This document shows positions 22,015 to 33,320 of a DNA stretch of 64,000 nt, piece after piece. The stretch's first letter is position 1, and each line of letters opens with the position of its first letter. A program made the translations under genes and the position numbers. The DNA comes from Mytilisepta virgata (lineage: Eukaryota > Mollusca > Bivalvia > Mytilida > Mytilidae): assembly GCA_028015205.1 (NCBI GenBank), contig CM051510.1:29078580-29142579 (forward strand). The letters run 5' to 3'. The notes under the pieces were generated by a model, which was given only the letters and a program-made list of their open reading frames with translations, was not told where the DNA came from and searched no databases.

Positions 22015-22934
22015 CCAGGTGAGCCATTTGCTATTATTTAGCGTCCGTCGTCCTTCGTCGTCGTAAGCTTTTAAAGATCTCCTCTGAAACCACTGGGGCA
22101 ATTGGAATAAAACTTAGCAGAAATGGTCTTAGGTTGTCCTCTCTGAGAAATATATCCGATGACCCCGTTCGCCATCCAAGATGACCTCAAGAGCCGAACA
22201 TAGTTTAACATGGGACCCTATGGGGAATTTACTTAAAGATCTTCTTGTCTGAAATCACTTGGCCAATTAGATTAAAACTTAGCAGCAATGGTCCTCTTTC
22301 AGAATTGTATGCGATGACCCCGCCCACCATCCAAGATGGCCGCCATAGCCGAACATTGTTTAACATAGGACAAAATTGGAAATTATTTAAAGATCTTCTT
22401 GTCTGAAACCACTAAGCCGATCGGAACAAAAGTGGACAGCAATGGTCCTTAAGTTGTCTTCTTTCAGAAATATATCCAATGACCTTACCCGTCACCCAGG
22501 ATGACCATCAGAGCCAAACATAGGACTATATATTTATAACATAGTTTAACATAGGACTGTTAGTGAAATTAACTAGTCTGAAACCACAGGGCCAAATGGA
22601 ACAAAACTTGGCAGCAGTGGTCCTCTTTCAGAATTGTATCGCATGACCCTGCCCGTCATCAAAGATAGCCACAGGGCCGAACAAAGTTTAACATAGGACC
22701 GTAAGTGAAATTAACTAATCTGAAACCACATGGCCAAATGGAACAAATGGTTTTTTATCAGAATTGTATCTGATGACCCTGTCCGCCATTGAAGATGGCT
22801 GCCAGAGCAGAACATAGTTTAACATAGGACCTAATGGGAAAGATGTTCTTGTTAGAAACCAGTGAGCCATTTGGAACTTGACAGCAAGATGAAGATAGTC
22901 CAGGTGAGCGATACAGGCTCATCGGAGCCTATAG
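22015..22934 (+). mobile_element. HINE-like element, AGCTCACCTG family
   Basis: It has a shortened head at GCCAGGTGAGCCATTTGC and GCGTCCGTCGTCCTTCGTCG. Five to six monomers contain CTGAAACCACTGGGGCAATT, CCAAGATGGCCGCC and TTTAACATGGGACC. The tail is CAGGTGAGCGATACAGGCTC with hairpin partner GGAGCCTATAG. Confidence 0.7.
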
Positions 22935-24169
22935 TTTGAACATCAAGAAGCCTTAAACTCAAAAATTTTAAATTTTTGATACTTGAGAGTCTCAAGTTTT
23001 GAAAATCAAAATGTTAAGACTTTATTGCGCATTTACATATAGTGTATGACAGTATGCCTCATGTTCAAAATAAAAGAGGAATTTTGGTCATAAGGTTGAA
23101 TTGAAATTCGGCCCTTGTTGTACTCAAGTTTTGGAAATTTCTGAAACCTAATTGCGCATCTACATTAAGAATATGACAAATAGAAAAAATAAAAGCGTAA
23201 CGTTAAAAATGAAAGGGGAGTTTAGGACAAAAGGAAAGTGTGACCTACGGGCAGACGGACACATAGACAGACCGGTGCGATAACAGTATTCCGGAACATT
23301 CTTGGAAAGTGCGGGGATAAATATTGTATTCAAATTAAAGTGTCAAACATGACGTCTGTATGAGATAGGGATATGGAAATGTTGATGAAGCAGATAAATC
23401 CGTTATTGTCTCAGTTCACCCTTAAATTCCAAGTTCTTACATTTATCCTTCTGCTACTTTCGCAAAACCTGCGCAATTAAAGTGTGATTCTGCTTTCTAA
23501 TTAAGTACCTAATACACACTTTAAAATTTTCTAGCTCTCAGTAACCTTGTTTTTAACCATACTGTTTTGGCTTTTATGATGATCTCCATCGTGCATTACT
23601 CTGTCCTTAGATGGTTTTGGCTTTACTTCTGGTCATTTTGGAATTCTCTTCAACAAATTGGATTATTGTGTTGGTTTTCAACATTTTAGGCCTTGGGCAC
23701 AACTGATGAGTCGTAAATCGAAGAAATGTGCACATTGGTATCAAAGAATTTTATTTATGCACTAAAGTATCAGGATATATAAGGCAAAAATATATAGTCC
23801 TATTTGCTGCTACCCGACAGCCCCTGTGTTTTCAACACTTACCTTATCTCATTAATATCATGACTTCCCAGATAAAGCGAACAACGAAAGTTATTGCGAA
23901 AATGTCAAATTCAGCACGTATCACGGAAAATACCCTATCTTTGATCGTATGTGAGATTGTACAGTTGTAATTAAGCAGTCTGTAAACATTGCACAGCTGG
24001 CTGAAGGAATTTTCTATGTTTGTGTTATGTGCTCTCTTTTAGAAAAGTATACAATTAAAAAGCTAAAAGTACATTTTTGCAGTACCTTCCTTCCCCACTA
24101 TTTTTCTGCCATGAAACACGAGCATATATAATTTTCTTTGGCATAAGTGGGGTTGGGTACCCAAAAGAC
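22935..24169. other. Non-coding DNA, partly repeat-like
   Basis: GGGCAGACGGACACATAGAC near 23250 resembles linker sequence common in bivalve repeats. The 80-codon plus frame at 23728-23970 has no supporting motif. Confidence 0.25.
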
Positions 24170-24187
24170 TGGTTTATTACAACGACA

Positions 24188-24405
24188 GACTATTCTGGCT
24201 CAGTGTGAAATTTATGCCTAGTAATCTTGCTATTGTCTCCGTCCTTGTCATGTGGACTGTTGATCACTGCTAAGTATCTATTCTAAGTCCGACTATTCTG
24301 GCTCTCTATTAAATAAATGCCTGATAATCTTTGTTATTGTTTTGGTCCTGTGGGCTGTTGATCACTGCTACGTGTCTTCATTCAGTCAGACTATTCTTGC
24401 TGTTA
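24188..24405 (+). repeat. Two to three tandem units of about 100 bp
   Basis: GACTATTCTGGCTC recurs near 24188 and 24292, and GACTATTCTTGCTG near 24391. TGTTGATCACTGCTA and AATGCCTGATAATC-like words recur in the same order between them. Confidence 0.6.
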
Positions 24406-24439
24406 TCCCTTCCTCATACCGGATTTGACATGGGCTGCA

Positions 24440-24640
24440 GGAAGTAGAGACTGCTAGCTCTTCCGTAGCACCAGAGTCTATCCCCGGTTCTTTGATGGGG
24501 TCCGTGTTATTCATATGTTTTTAGTTTTTAATTGTAGTGCATGTATTGTTTTGTCTTGTCTTCGTTGTCCTCCGGAGTTTTCAGTTGTTTCGATTTTCCC
24601 CTCCGTCGAATATCCCTTTGGTATTTGTTGACTTAACTCA
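24440..24640 (+). repeat. Retroelement 3' tail-like repeat
   Basis: GCTCTTCCGTAGCACC, TTTGATGGGGTCCGTGTTAT and TTTTTAGTTTTTAATTG run in the same order as the tail following the reverse-transcriptase fragment at 47470-47690. The match is looser than for 15434-15571. Confidence 0.4.
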
Positions 24641-25449
24641 TGACATTGCAAAAATTAACTCATTTGCTGTGTGTTGTAGACATTAGAACAATTTAGCACT
24701 GAGTGCGAAAATACAGTTAAGAGAAAAATTCTGCTTTCCTTTCAGGATAACCTAGGTTCACTTTAGTTGGGCCAATATTGCTTGTATGCTCATCAATAAT
24801 TTTGATAGTTTTTTTCCTTGCTCTTGTCCTTGCCAGTCCGAGGACCGTCATTTGTCTTTGCATTCACTGCTGATTGACCTTTTTTCCCCGAAACAGCTTT
24901 AACTTTGAAATTCTAGATAAAACAATATAAAACACTCATTTATCAAACTAAATTTACACACAATGTATTTCTCAAAAGGCGATTTGACCTATTGCGATCA
25001 CTTTGCACCAGTGGTCCGTCATCGTCGTCATTGATCTTCTCTAAAACCACTGGGCCAATTGGGTTCAAACGTTTTTGGAATGGTTCTTAGATTACCCCGA
25101 TTTCCAACCAACCTGGCTGCTGTTACTAAAAATAGAAAAGGGGATTAAAATAAAATGTATCACAAAATACCGAATGAATTTGATGCGCTGTATGGCCATT
25201 TCGTTGACTAACAACTCATCAGCAGTACACGAGATCAAAATGTTCGAAATCCGGTTAAAGTTAAAGTCATGATGAATTAATAAGCCCAACCAAAACATCT
25301 TTGAATCTACATGGCATGGTAGAACCAAAACGTTGCTGAAATTTAACCTGTGCGGTCATCTATCAACTTTCAACCTGGTGTCCGATAATTTGGACTGATA
25401 ACCAAAATTCCTGACAATATGCATTTAAAAATCTTCTTGTCTGGAGATT
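24641..25449. other. Non-coding DNA with a HINE-like monomer fragment
   Basis: At about 25005-25085 GTGGTCCGTCATCGTCGTCA is followed by AACCACTGGGCCAATTGGG, a fragment of the AGCTCACCTG family. The rest shows nothing. Confidence 0.35.
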
Positions 25450-25860
25450 CTAAGTATATTGGCAAACTTTTCTGATTGGGTTCCATTAATATATCCTCCA
25501 GAAGTAGAAATTAAAGAACCAACAGACATGGCTTCCTCCGCCTCATTTTTAGACTTATACCTCGAATTTGACATAAGTGGTCATCTCAATACCAGAATCT
25601 TTGACAAGCAAGACGATCTTAATTTTGAAATTATAAATTGTCCCCACCTTAGCAGCAATATACCAACTTCACCTTTCCCAACTCATTCGGTATTCAAGAG
25701 CTTGCAGCTGCTACTCAGACTTTATAAAACGTTACCAGTGTCTGAGCAGAAAGCTGATGTGCCAAGGTTATGTCAAAGAACGTCTCGTCCTGTTTCTAAG
25801 AAAGTTCATTCAAAGATACCAAGATCTTGTTGATAAATATTCAACTTCACAAATAATACA
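25450..25860 (+). pseudogene. Reverse-transcriptase element fragment, C-terminal part, broken
   Basis: The frame reads YPPEVEIKEPTDMASSASFL then DLYLEF, later CPHLSSNIP. This is the order seen downstream of the catalytic YIDD in a common bivalve and cnidarian reverse-transcriptase family (tentatively Penelope-like). Near 25790 the frame shifts: the original frame ends at a stop while another continues as RKFIQRYQDLVDKYS, the expected next block. The catalytic core is missing. Confidence 0.7.
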
Positions 25861-26300
25861 TGATGGTCTTGAAGTATAGATTCTAGTTACTGACGTTGTT
25901 TCTCATCTTAATTACGTGTTAAAGTTCCCCAGTTTTTGTTCTTGTATATTTTTAACCTTTACTGTTTTTCCATTTTTGATAATATTCTTATGACAAAAAT
26001 ACTAAGGGTTCATTCCTTGTATTGCACATGGTAGATGTCCTTACCTGGAATTTGGCTTCCTATTTCGGAGTTTTGGTTAAGAGTACTTCTTGTTTTAAAA
26101 TAAGTTTGGTTTTTGGTCTTCCAAATGTTTCGGTTTTAATGCTGCTGATGAGAGGTAACTCCTTGAAATGCGTCGTATACAGTATATTATAAATTTACTA
26201 TATCTAATATTAGTATCTTTGGATTGTTATTATTTATGACGTGGATCGGTACTTATACATCCCGCCATTGTGCTATGGTCAATTTTGAGTTCTTGTCTTT
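25861..26300 (+). repeat. 3' flank of the reverse-transcriptase fragment
   Basis: The non-coding sequence with TATTTATGACGTGGATCGGT, CATCCCGCCATTG and TTGAGTTCTTGTCTTTCATT follows the broken frame and has the look of a retroelement 3' region. It carries no ORF. Confidence 0.4.
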
Positions 26301-26807
26301 CATTTTTTCTTATGTACTTTGTCTATATGCTATTTTGTTTTTCTTTTTTGAAACAGTTATTTGTTTTTAACTTGAAATAAAACACCCTTTTTTACTTTAT
26401 ACATGCACTTGTACCTTTAAAAAGACGATAAAGGGGTTATTGAAATAATAATAAAAAATATGACAATCGTGGTGATTTTAACTTTCCAGCTTATCATGTG
26501 TACTTTGCACAGTTGACTCAAAATTACCGTACATTGATATGTACGACGACTTTCTCGGCAGTTTGAAATTGCTGTCGCATAATTTTAAGTTCTAAGATAG
26601 AATTATGTTAAGTTCACTCCAAAAAATTTACTTTCATCATACCTTCACCATCATGTATTGATTGGCTGATATGAAGTCTCTTTCTGACAAATGAGGCTGA
26701 ATATTACCCACTTGCAATGTGACGGGTGCCCGTTATGAAGCTTACCTTTCGGGAACACCTGGTGTCACTCCGAGTTTAGGTTGGATTTAACATTGCTAGT
26801 TCTTTAG
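26301..26807. other. AT-rich non-coding DNA
   Basis: Nothing is recognised. Confidence 0.2.
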
Positions 26808-27402
26808 TTTTAAGGTCACCTGGCCCAAAGGGCCATGCGAGCTGTTGGCATCATGCACTTGGCGTCCGTCGTCGTGGTAAAAAATTTCAAAGATCTCCTC
26901 AGCCACCAGAGCTGAACATAGTTTAAAATGGAACCGTATGGGAAAATTCACTGAAAAATTGTCAGAATCAACAAAGGCAATAGGAACAAGATTGCTGCAA
27001 TTATTCTTAGGGGGTTCCTCTTTCATAATTGTATCCAATGACCCTGCCCGCCATACAAGATGACCACCACATTCCACCTTAGTGTAACATAGGACACGAT
27101 CGGAAATTTGATTGAAGACTTTCTCTTTGAAACCACTTGGATAATTAATACAAAACTTAACAGCAATGGTCCTTAGGTGATCCTCTTTAAGAGTTACATC
27201 CAATGACCCAGCCTGCCATCCAGGAGGGCCGCCAGAGCTAAACATAGTTTATCATAGGACCCTATGGGAAAATTCGCTGATAAATCTTTTTGTCTGAAAC
27301 CAGTAATTCAATTGGAATCCACTTTGACAGAATTGGTCATTAGATGGTCCTTATAAGAATTGTGTTGGATGACTTGCAAACTTAGTTTAATGCAGGAACC
27401 TA
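26808..27402 (+). mobile_element. HINE-like element, AGCTCACCTG family (no 3' tail)
   Basis: The head TAAGGTCACCTGGCCCAAAG with GGCCATGCGAGCT is followed by CACTTGGCGTCCGTCGTCG. Four monomers with TTTAAAATGGAACC- and CATAGGACCCTATGG-type words follow. No AGGCTC hairpin or CTAG end was found, so the 3' end is lost. The 149-codon minus frame here is spurious. Confidence 0.65.
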
Positions 27403-27498
27403 TTGGAAAATAATTTGTTTATTCCTTGTGAATATACAAAAACATGGTATAATATTCCAGGTTTAGTCTCAGAAATCCATTGTATTATATATACAGAA

Positions 27499-27560
27499 TG
27501 GAGCTTAAGCTATGGTATAATAAAGACAAGATGCATGTTATGCCATAGCTGAAGCTCCAC
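27499..27560. repeat. Hairpin GGAGCTTAAGCTATGGTATAA
   Basis: The left arm GGAGCTTAAGCTATGG pairs with the right arm CCATAGCTGAAGCTCC, separated by about 25 bases. Confidence 0.65.
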
Positions 27561-27750
27561 CACCCACACAGCCAACAAACGACTGAATGTTACCTACTTG
27601 AGCCAATGAAAACTTACAGCATTTTGAATTTTGCCTTCTGTTGGATTCAATGTAAATACAAGACACTGTAAATAACTGTCATCTCATTGTCTAGTTGAAA
27701 GTTCAAAGGTGAAAAAAGGATAATGTCGATCAGTTTTATTCTGTCACAAG

Positions 27751-27846
27751 TCATTTATACCATGGCTTACTCGTTAACGTATTTAAAGAAACTCACGCAA
27801 GCGCTCGTTTTATTAAATGTGTTAACTTAAAAGCCATGGTGTAAAT
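27751..27846. repeat. Hairpin with ATACCATGGCTTA arms
   Basis: ATTTATACCATGGCTTA at the left pairs with AAGCCATGGTGTAAAT at the right, and GTTAACG with TGTTAAC inside. CCATGG(C/T)-type arms resemble the hairpin 190 bp upstream. Confidence 0.55.
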
Positions 27847-28105
27847 AGTACGTAACGCCACCCAATACAAAAACAACATACCTGATATAAAAGAGCACAA
27901 ACGTCAGCTTAGTCAGACTCGGTACAGACACTTCAGTCAGTCTGACTTGGTACCGATACTTATTTAATAGATTTAAAATTCAGTAATCTGCAGTACCTAC
28001 CTTAGTAGAGATATTATTTCTCATTGGGTATCCTCTTTCTGGTTTATCCCATTCATTGGTGAGAGTTCACATTGATAGTGTTTTATTTTCCGTGTTGTCT
28101 TGTTA

Positions 28106-28890
28106 TTTTTTGTCTCGACTGCGACGAAAGTCGCGGAAGGCGAGACATAGGTGTTGCTTTTTCGGCGTCGACGTCGACGTAGGTGTAGGCGTCAACAATT
28201 GTTAAGATTTCTACTTAAATTAGTTTAGTTTGATAGGAACTACTTGTGATAGATCTATGATATTTTGTACAAAAATGCATTACTGTAAGTACATCTCAGT
28301 TTGTCAACCATTTGAGGCCGTGCCCCCATGGTCCAGCGACTTTCAATTAATTAGCAATTTTCAATGTTAAGTTTTTTGCTTAAGTTAGTTTGATAGGAAA
28401 TACTTGTGATAGATCAACGATAATTTCTATAAAGTTGCATTACTATCAATACATCTCAGTCTGTCGACCATTTCGAGGCCCTGACCCCTACGTCATGGTC
28501 CAGTGACTTACAATTAATTAGCAATTTTCAATGTTAAGTTTTCTATTTAAGTTATTTTGATAAGAACTACTTGTGATAGATCAATGATATTTGCTAAAAA
28601 GTTGCATTACTATCAGTACATCTCAGTTGACGACCATTTCGAGGCCCTGCTCCCTACTCCAGGTTCCAGTGATTTTTTTCTGCTTAAGTTAGTTTAATAG
28701 GAACTACTTGTGATAGATCAATGACATTTTCTATACAGTTGCATTAGGAACAGTACATCTCAGTTTGACAACCATTTCGGAGCCTTGTCTGGGTCATGGT
28801 CCAGCGACTTTCAATTAAGCAATGTTGCTATCCATCAGATTTCTTTTTTCGAATTTTCCGCCGGTAGGCGAGACATATCTCTGTGTCAAC
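28106..28890 (+). mobile_element. HINE-like element, GTCTCGACTGCGAC family
   Basis: The head TTTTTGTCTCGACTGCGACG with GTCGCGGAAGGCGAGACATA is followed by GGCGTCGACGTCGACG. Four monomers of about 140-168 bp contain ACTTGTGATAGATC and CAGTACATCTCAGTTTG. The tail is GGTAGGCGAGACATATCTCT then GTGTC. GGCGAGAC at the tail is the inverse of GTCTCG at the head. Confidence 0.65.
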
Positions 28891-29093
28891 AGTTTATTGT
28901 TTAGTTGATTATATGTTTTTTTTTATTTATGTCATTGTGGCGTTTGTTGTGTTCAATTCCCATGACTGTCTTTTACTTGGATTTCGAATTTAAGGACTTT
29001 TCCCACTATTTCATCGCTTCGGTATTCTTTTGAGGATATTTAAGATTGTGTTTTTGTAAAACAAAACTTAATTTCTTTAAAGGGTATGGGAGA

Positions 29094-31892
29094 ATGAATG
29101 ATACACCAATAGGATTTCGTATTGACCATGTATTTTCTCTGATAGAGAATAGAAATTACTCGAACTGCGAGAATAAGGACACGAAGTCGAATGAATATGG
29201 TATACATGAAACTCCAGTTGGTCCAGATATTTTAGTAAAGAAACAACTGGATAAAATTCTGATTAAACCAAGCATTGTCAAGCTTGTAAAAGCAGCTAAA
29301 AAAATGGCTGGAAAAGAAGCAGTTGAATATGACACAAAGTATGAACCTAAGGATAAAGTTAAAGACCAACAAGAAGAACTAATAAACTGGTTCAACCGTC
29401 GGGTCGAAAACGGAAGAACAATTCTTATCTGGGAAAAGATTTTCTGTGTAAACTTGAGGAACTTGACCAGTTATTAAGCAATAAACGACCAAAATTCAAG
29501 GAGAAAAAATTTAATGTTGACCAAGAAAATGTTACCTCTGTTGTCAGGGAATACATTAAAAGTAGTGATCCTGAACTAGAGGTTTCCGAATTCAATCAAA
29601 TTATCCCTAAACTACCGCCTGTACTTACAATTAAATTAAACGATACCGAAGTGTCTATTACTTGGAATAAGAAAGTAAAAATTCCTAAGCTCCAAACGGC
29701 GAGAACAAAAAGAAAATTGAAAAAGCAATGTGAACTCGATCATGCTTATGCCACAAAAAGGGAAAAAATAATGCAAAAGCAAGACTAATCATCACCGAAT
29801 TCAGGTCCGAAGGTTACTGACGTTCCTCAAGATTCCTCATCGACTGGAGATTCCCCACCGGAAGTATTACCTTATGTAGTTCATAAGGAGAAAACACAGT
29901 TTCCAGGTTACCTGATTAATAATTCAACTGTATTAGTTGAATCAAGAAATGAAAAGCTGAAATCTATAGAAAATGGAAAGTTATCAGAAAAACCCCAAAC
30001 CGTAAACGTTACGGTTCCAGCAAATATGAATCAGCAAAATATCAAGGCGATTGACAAAAAGGATCATTTCAGAATTAGACACTTTAAATGAGATGCTTTA
30101 AAAAATGATAATGGAGGATCGAATGAAATTCGTTGGAAGTTTATGTTGTTAAATCCGCATGAAACTGCGATAAAAAATTCCAATACAAATTAATTTAGCT
30201 ATTGTTACGCCAGAGACACTCCAGTCGGTAAGGGAAAAAATATTATTGAACGAACGATAGTGCAACAAAGTCCATGCAAAGAATTGCAAAGATCAAGCAG
30301 ATGAAAATTGCCAAATGTACCCGCCTGTTCTCCATGGTGTAGATGCAAAGCCTCATGGTGTCATTAGTTGTGCAAAATCCACAAATCCTCAATCACCTTT
30401 TAAACAACAAAATATACAGGCGGAAAAGTCAAAACGACCTTATCCACATAAAGCAGCCATGAAACAGCAATGTTTTAGTACAGCATCATCGAAAAAACAA
30501 GGCTTGTCTGCTGTTTGTACCAAAAGGCAAGATATTAGTGGAATTATTGCTGAACAGTTGGACCTCCATGTAGCAAATATGAAAAATCAGTATCTTAATG
30601 CACTATTATCGCAACACGATTCTTTATCACCACCACATGTCAGACAACAGGATTCAAGCAAAACATATATGCATCGGCTGGAGCTCAATGCACAAACTAC
30701 TAAGCAACCGTATTGCAGTGAAACAACTAATAATTTACAATATCCAGTCGAAAATACTAGACACTCTAACAAATGCATGTCGATTCAAAAACAAGCATCT
30801 ACTCCAACTTCCGCAAGCAGATCCAGCAGTACATCAAATACTTCTGAAACATGTGAAATTTTGAAGCCTTTAACTTTCTTGTCAATGCAAACGTCAGAAC
30901 CGCCGGTATATACTGCGGCAACTCCACATGGCTCTAATCAGAAATTATATCTATTGGCTCCGATGTATGTCTGTTTTAATCCTTTAAATCTAACCAACAG
31001 TCTGTTCCCTTTGCCTACAACTCTCCCGAAACCCTGCCTCGTGGATTCAGCTTTACCGACAGGCATTCCCTCTCCATGGGCTGATCAACTTGTGGGTTCT
31101 AAAGCTCCAACTTTAGAGACAGGCATACAATCTCTAGATTGTTCGTTCCCTGTGTTACCGACAGGCATTAAGCCTCCAGATTCTACAGATCATGTGTTAC
31201 CGACAGTCATTCAGCCTACAAATTCTTCAGATCCTGTGTTACTGACAGGCGATTTTTCTTCAGATTCAAAACATCCTACGTCACCGATATGCGTTCTATC
31301 CCAAGACTATTGCAATTCTGTCCCGATTGCTTCTAAGTGGGAATTGCATTATATGTCACAAGACAGGAGTTTGTTGCCTACCATGTCTAAGGTAGTGTAT
31401 TCTGAGCAGGCAAATGATAATATAAATACTTCGTCATCAAATTTGGTTTTTCCCGAACAAGCATATGATAACAGCAAAACCGCTTCTGGTTTCTCAAATA
31501 CACAAAATAGTATTTCATCTCCAAATTGTTTATCAAGTCGAAGGATTAAATGTTCAGAAACAACTAGTGGTACAGTATCAAAAACATATGGCGACACTTC
31601 TTACCCTATCCAGTTCAAATATTTGCCAACAGTTCTGTGCTGCAGACGTTTGTTTTGGAAGACATACACACAGGATCGATACACTCTTCTTCTGAAAGTA
31701 CATTTTGCCCACAAGAACGATTGTGTTCAAAGAAAAACAATGACGTCGTTACTAAAAGAGAACCGGACGATACAAACGACAAGGTTATCAATTGTCCATG
31801 ACATCACAGGTCTTCAGGAGATCTTGAAATAAATGAAAAAATTGAGCCTCATTATTCATTAAATAAACAAAACTGAGATACGAAATTCCCTC
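29094..31892 (+). pseudogene. Broken paralogue of the 670-3081 gene
   Basis: ATG at 29094 opens MNDTPIGFRIDHVFSLIENR, matching the N-terminal FPSGLVIDAVFSLADVP of the intact gene. Near 29380 the frame shifts and the homologous basic motif continues as LVQPSGRKRKNNSYLGKDFL in another frame. Next comes LPPVLTIKLNDTEVSITWNK (against LPPTLKINLNDTPVLVDWKE), then QTARTKRKLKKQCELDHAY (against QTARTKKKLRTQEQIDKEY). That frame ends at an in-frame TAA (29786-29788), after which the aligned Ser/Pro region continues with more stops (30089, about 30190, 30301). A 505-codon frame follows, and near 31740 another frame reads VTKREPDDTND, resembling VKQEPDNIKE of the intact protein. The copy is therefore inactivated as a whole or has been split. 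Confidence 0.75.
30315..31832 (+). CDS. 505-codon open frame inside the broken paralogue
   Basis: The protein is Ser/Thr/Pro/Gln-rich with no signal peptide or membrane helix. Residues 30-149 keep a strict ten-residue periodicity, for example KQQCFSTASS, KKQGLSAVCT, KRQDISGIIA, KNQYLNALLS. Residues about 245-315 hold looser 14-15-residue repeats around LPTGI. Near residue 215 NQKLYLLAPMYVCFNPLN weakly resembles KKFFQLVVGDKVVLIPTN of the intact gene. A frame this long is unexpected by chance here, so coding was kept until recently or still is. The upstream exon joins are unknown. Confidence 0.45.
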   Translation: MYPPVLHGVDAKPHGVISCAKSTNPQSPFKQQNIQAEKSKRPYPHKAAMKQQCFSTASSKKQGLSAVCTKRQDISGIIAEQLDLHVANMKNQYLNALLSQHDSLSPPHVRQQDSSKTYMHRLELNAQTTKQPYCSETTNNLQYPVENTRHSNKCMSIQKQASTPTSASRSSSTSNTSETCEILKPLTFLSMQTSEPPVYTAATPHGSNQKLYLLAPMYVCFNPLNLTNSLFPLPTTLPKPCLVDSALPTGIPSPWADQLVGSKAPTLETGIQSLDCSFPVLPTGIKPPDSTDHVLPTVIQPTNSSDPVLLTGDFSSDSKHPTSPICVLSQDYCNSVPIASKWELHYMSQDRSLLPTMSKVVYSEQANDNINTSSSNLVFPEQAYDNSKTASGFSNTQNSISSPNCLSSRRIKCSETTSGTVSKTYGDTSYPIQFKYLPTVLCCRRLFWKTYTQDRYTLLLKVHFAHKNDCVQRKTMTSLLKENRTIQTTRLSIVHDITGLQEILK

Positions 31893-32318
31893 AGTCCTGC
31901 GGCGGCGATGTCGTCTCATGGTTCTAACCTTAACTACGATTCCTTACATAATATGCGCATTTTTGGATTGATCTTCGAGAAGTACGCCTGTTCCCAAAAC
32001 TTCGAAAAACCAAAAATTAAAAATACGAACAGCAGTGTGAGCAATAGAACGAAATGGACCTAAACAGCATGTAAAAACCCCAGGCAATGTAAACTTTGCC
32101 TAACGGGGTTAAAAACGTACTTTTAAGGGAATACGATACAATAAGGTTCCTCTACTGCATTTTTTCTGAAAATTTACCAGATGGTCAATTGTTCAAATAC
32201 GCAAAGAAAAACATACCTTCTGAGTTTTTAAGATATTTGACGCTGATGTTGGTAAATTTGAGTTAGTTTTTAAGATATTTGACACTGACGTTGGTATATT
32301 TGAGCCCAAAACTCTACA
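31893..32318. other. Non-coding DNA
   Basis: A direct duplication of about 55 bp is present near 32225-32300 (AGTTTTTAAGATATTTGACG, then the same word with CACTGACGTTGG). Nothing else is seen. Confidence 0.35.
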
Positions 32319-33165
32319 TTTTAAGCCCACCTGGTCAAAGGCCATGTGAGCTTTTGTCATCACTTGGCGTCCGTCGTCCGTTATCTTTTCAAATTTAAAT
32401 CTTCTCCTCTGAAACCACTGGGTCAAATGAAATTAAATTTAGCAGGAAGCATCTGTGTAAGGTCCTTAATAAAATTTGCTCATTTCGTCCCGATCGGACA
32501 ACAAACATGGCCGCCATGGGCAAGTGTTGATTTTTATTGGCTGAGTTTTCGAAAACCTTCTCTGAAACTGCCAGGGGAAATACAACAAAACTTGAGATGA
32601 AGCATATATGTGGAGTCATTTATAAAATTCCCACATTTCGTCCCGATTGGACTACAAATATGGATGCCATGAGCAGTTCTTTTTTTGATTGGCTGATATA
32701 AAAATCTTCTCCTCTGAAGTAACTTGGCCAAATGGAACGAAACTTGACAGGAAACATCTAGGGAAGATTCTGTCCAAAATTCCTCATTTCTCCCCGATCG
32801 GGCAACAAACATGGCTGCCATGGGCACTTCTTTTTTCTCATTGGTTGATTTTTAAAAAAAATCCTGGAACTACTTGGCCAAAACTGTGAGCCAAACTTGA
32901 CAGGAAGCAACTATGTAAAGTCTTTTATGAATTTATTTTTTTCATTCTGACTGGACAAGCATGGCTGCCATGGGCATTTCTTGTTTCTGATAGGCTGATA
33001 TAAAGAAAGCTTCTCTGAAACCGCTTGGCCAAATGAAAAGATACTTGACAAGAACCATCTGTGGGAGGTTTTGTACAATTGTTTCTCATTTTGTCCAGAT
33101 CATGCGACAAACATGGCCGCCATAGGCAATTCTTGTTTCTGCCAGGTGAGCGACGCAGGCGAGTT
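32319..33165 (+). mobile_element. HINE-like element, AGCTCACCTG family, second monomer type
   Basis: The head AAGCCCACCTGGTCAAAGG with CCATGTGAGCTTTTGTCATC is followed by CACTTGGCGTCCGTCGTCCG. Five monomers of about 150 bp contain GATCGGACAACAAACATGGC, CGCCATGGGCA and TTGATTGGCTGATAT. The tail CAGGTGAGCGACGCAGGC lacks a full hairpin. Confidence 0.7.
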
Positions 33166-33320
33166 CATTTTTCAAGACTGTCACAAAAAAACATGTAACT
33201 TTTTACCTAAAAAAGACAGCTTAATCAGATCTTCTGTCAAATATTCCCAAATACATAGCCATTGGAGATAATCCTTAGTCTTCAAAAAATTTAACATTTT
33301 TATGACAGTAAATTTCACGC

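Noticed and set aside
26796..27245. 149-codon minus-strand frame
   Set aside because: It lies entirely in HINE-like core monomers; similar text recurs in other copies with stops.
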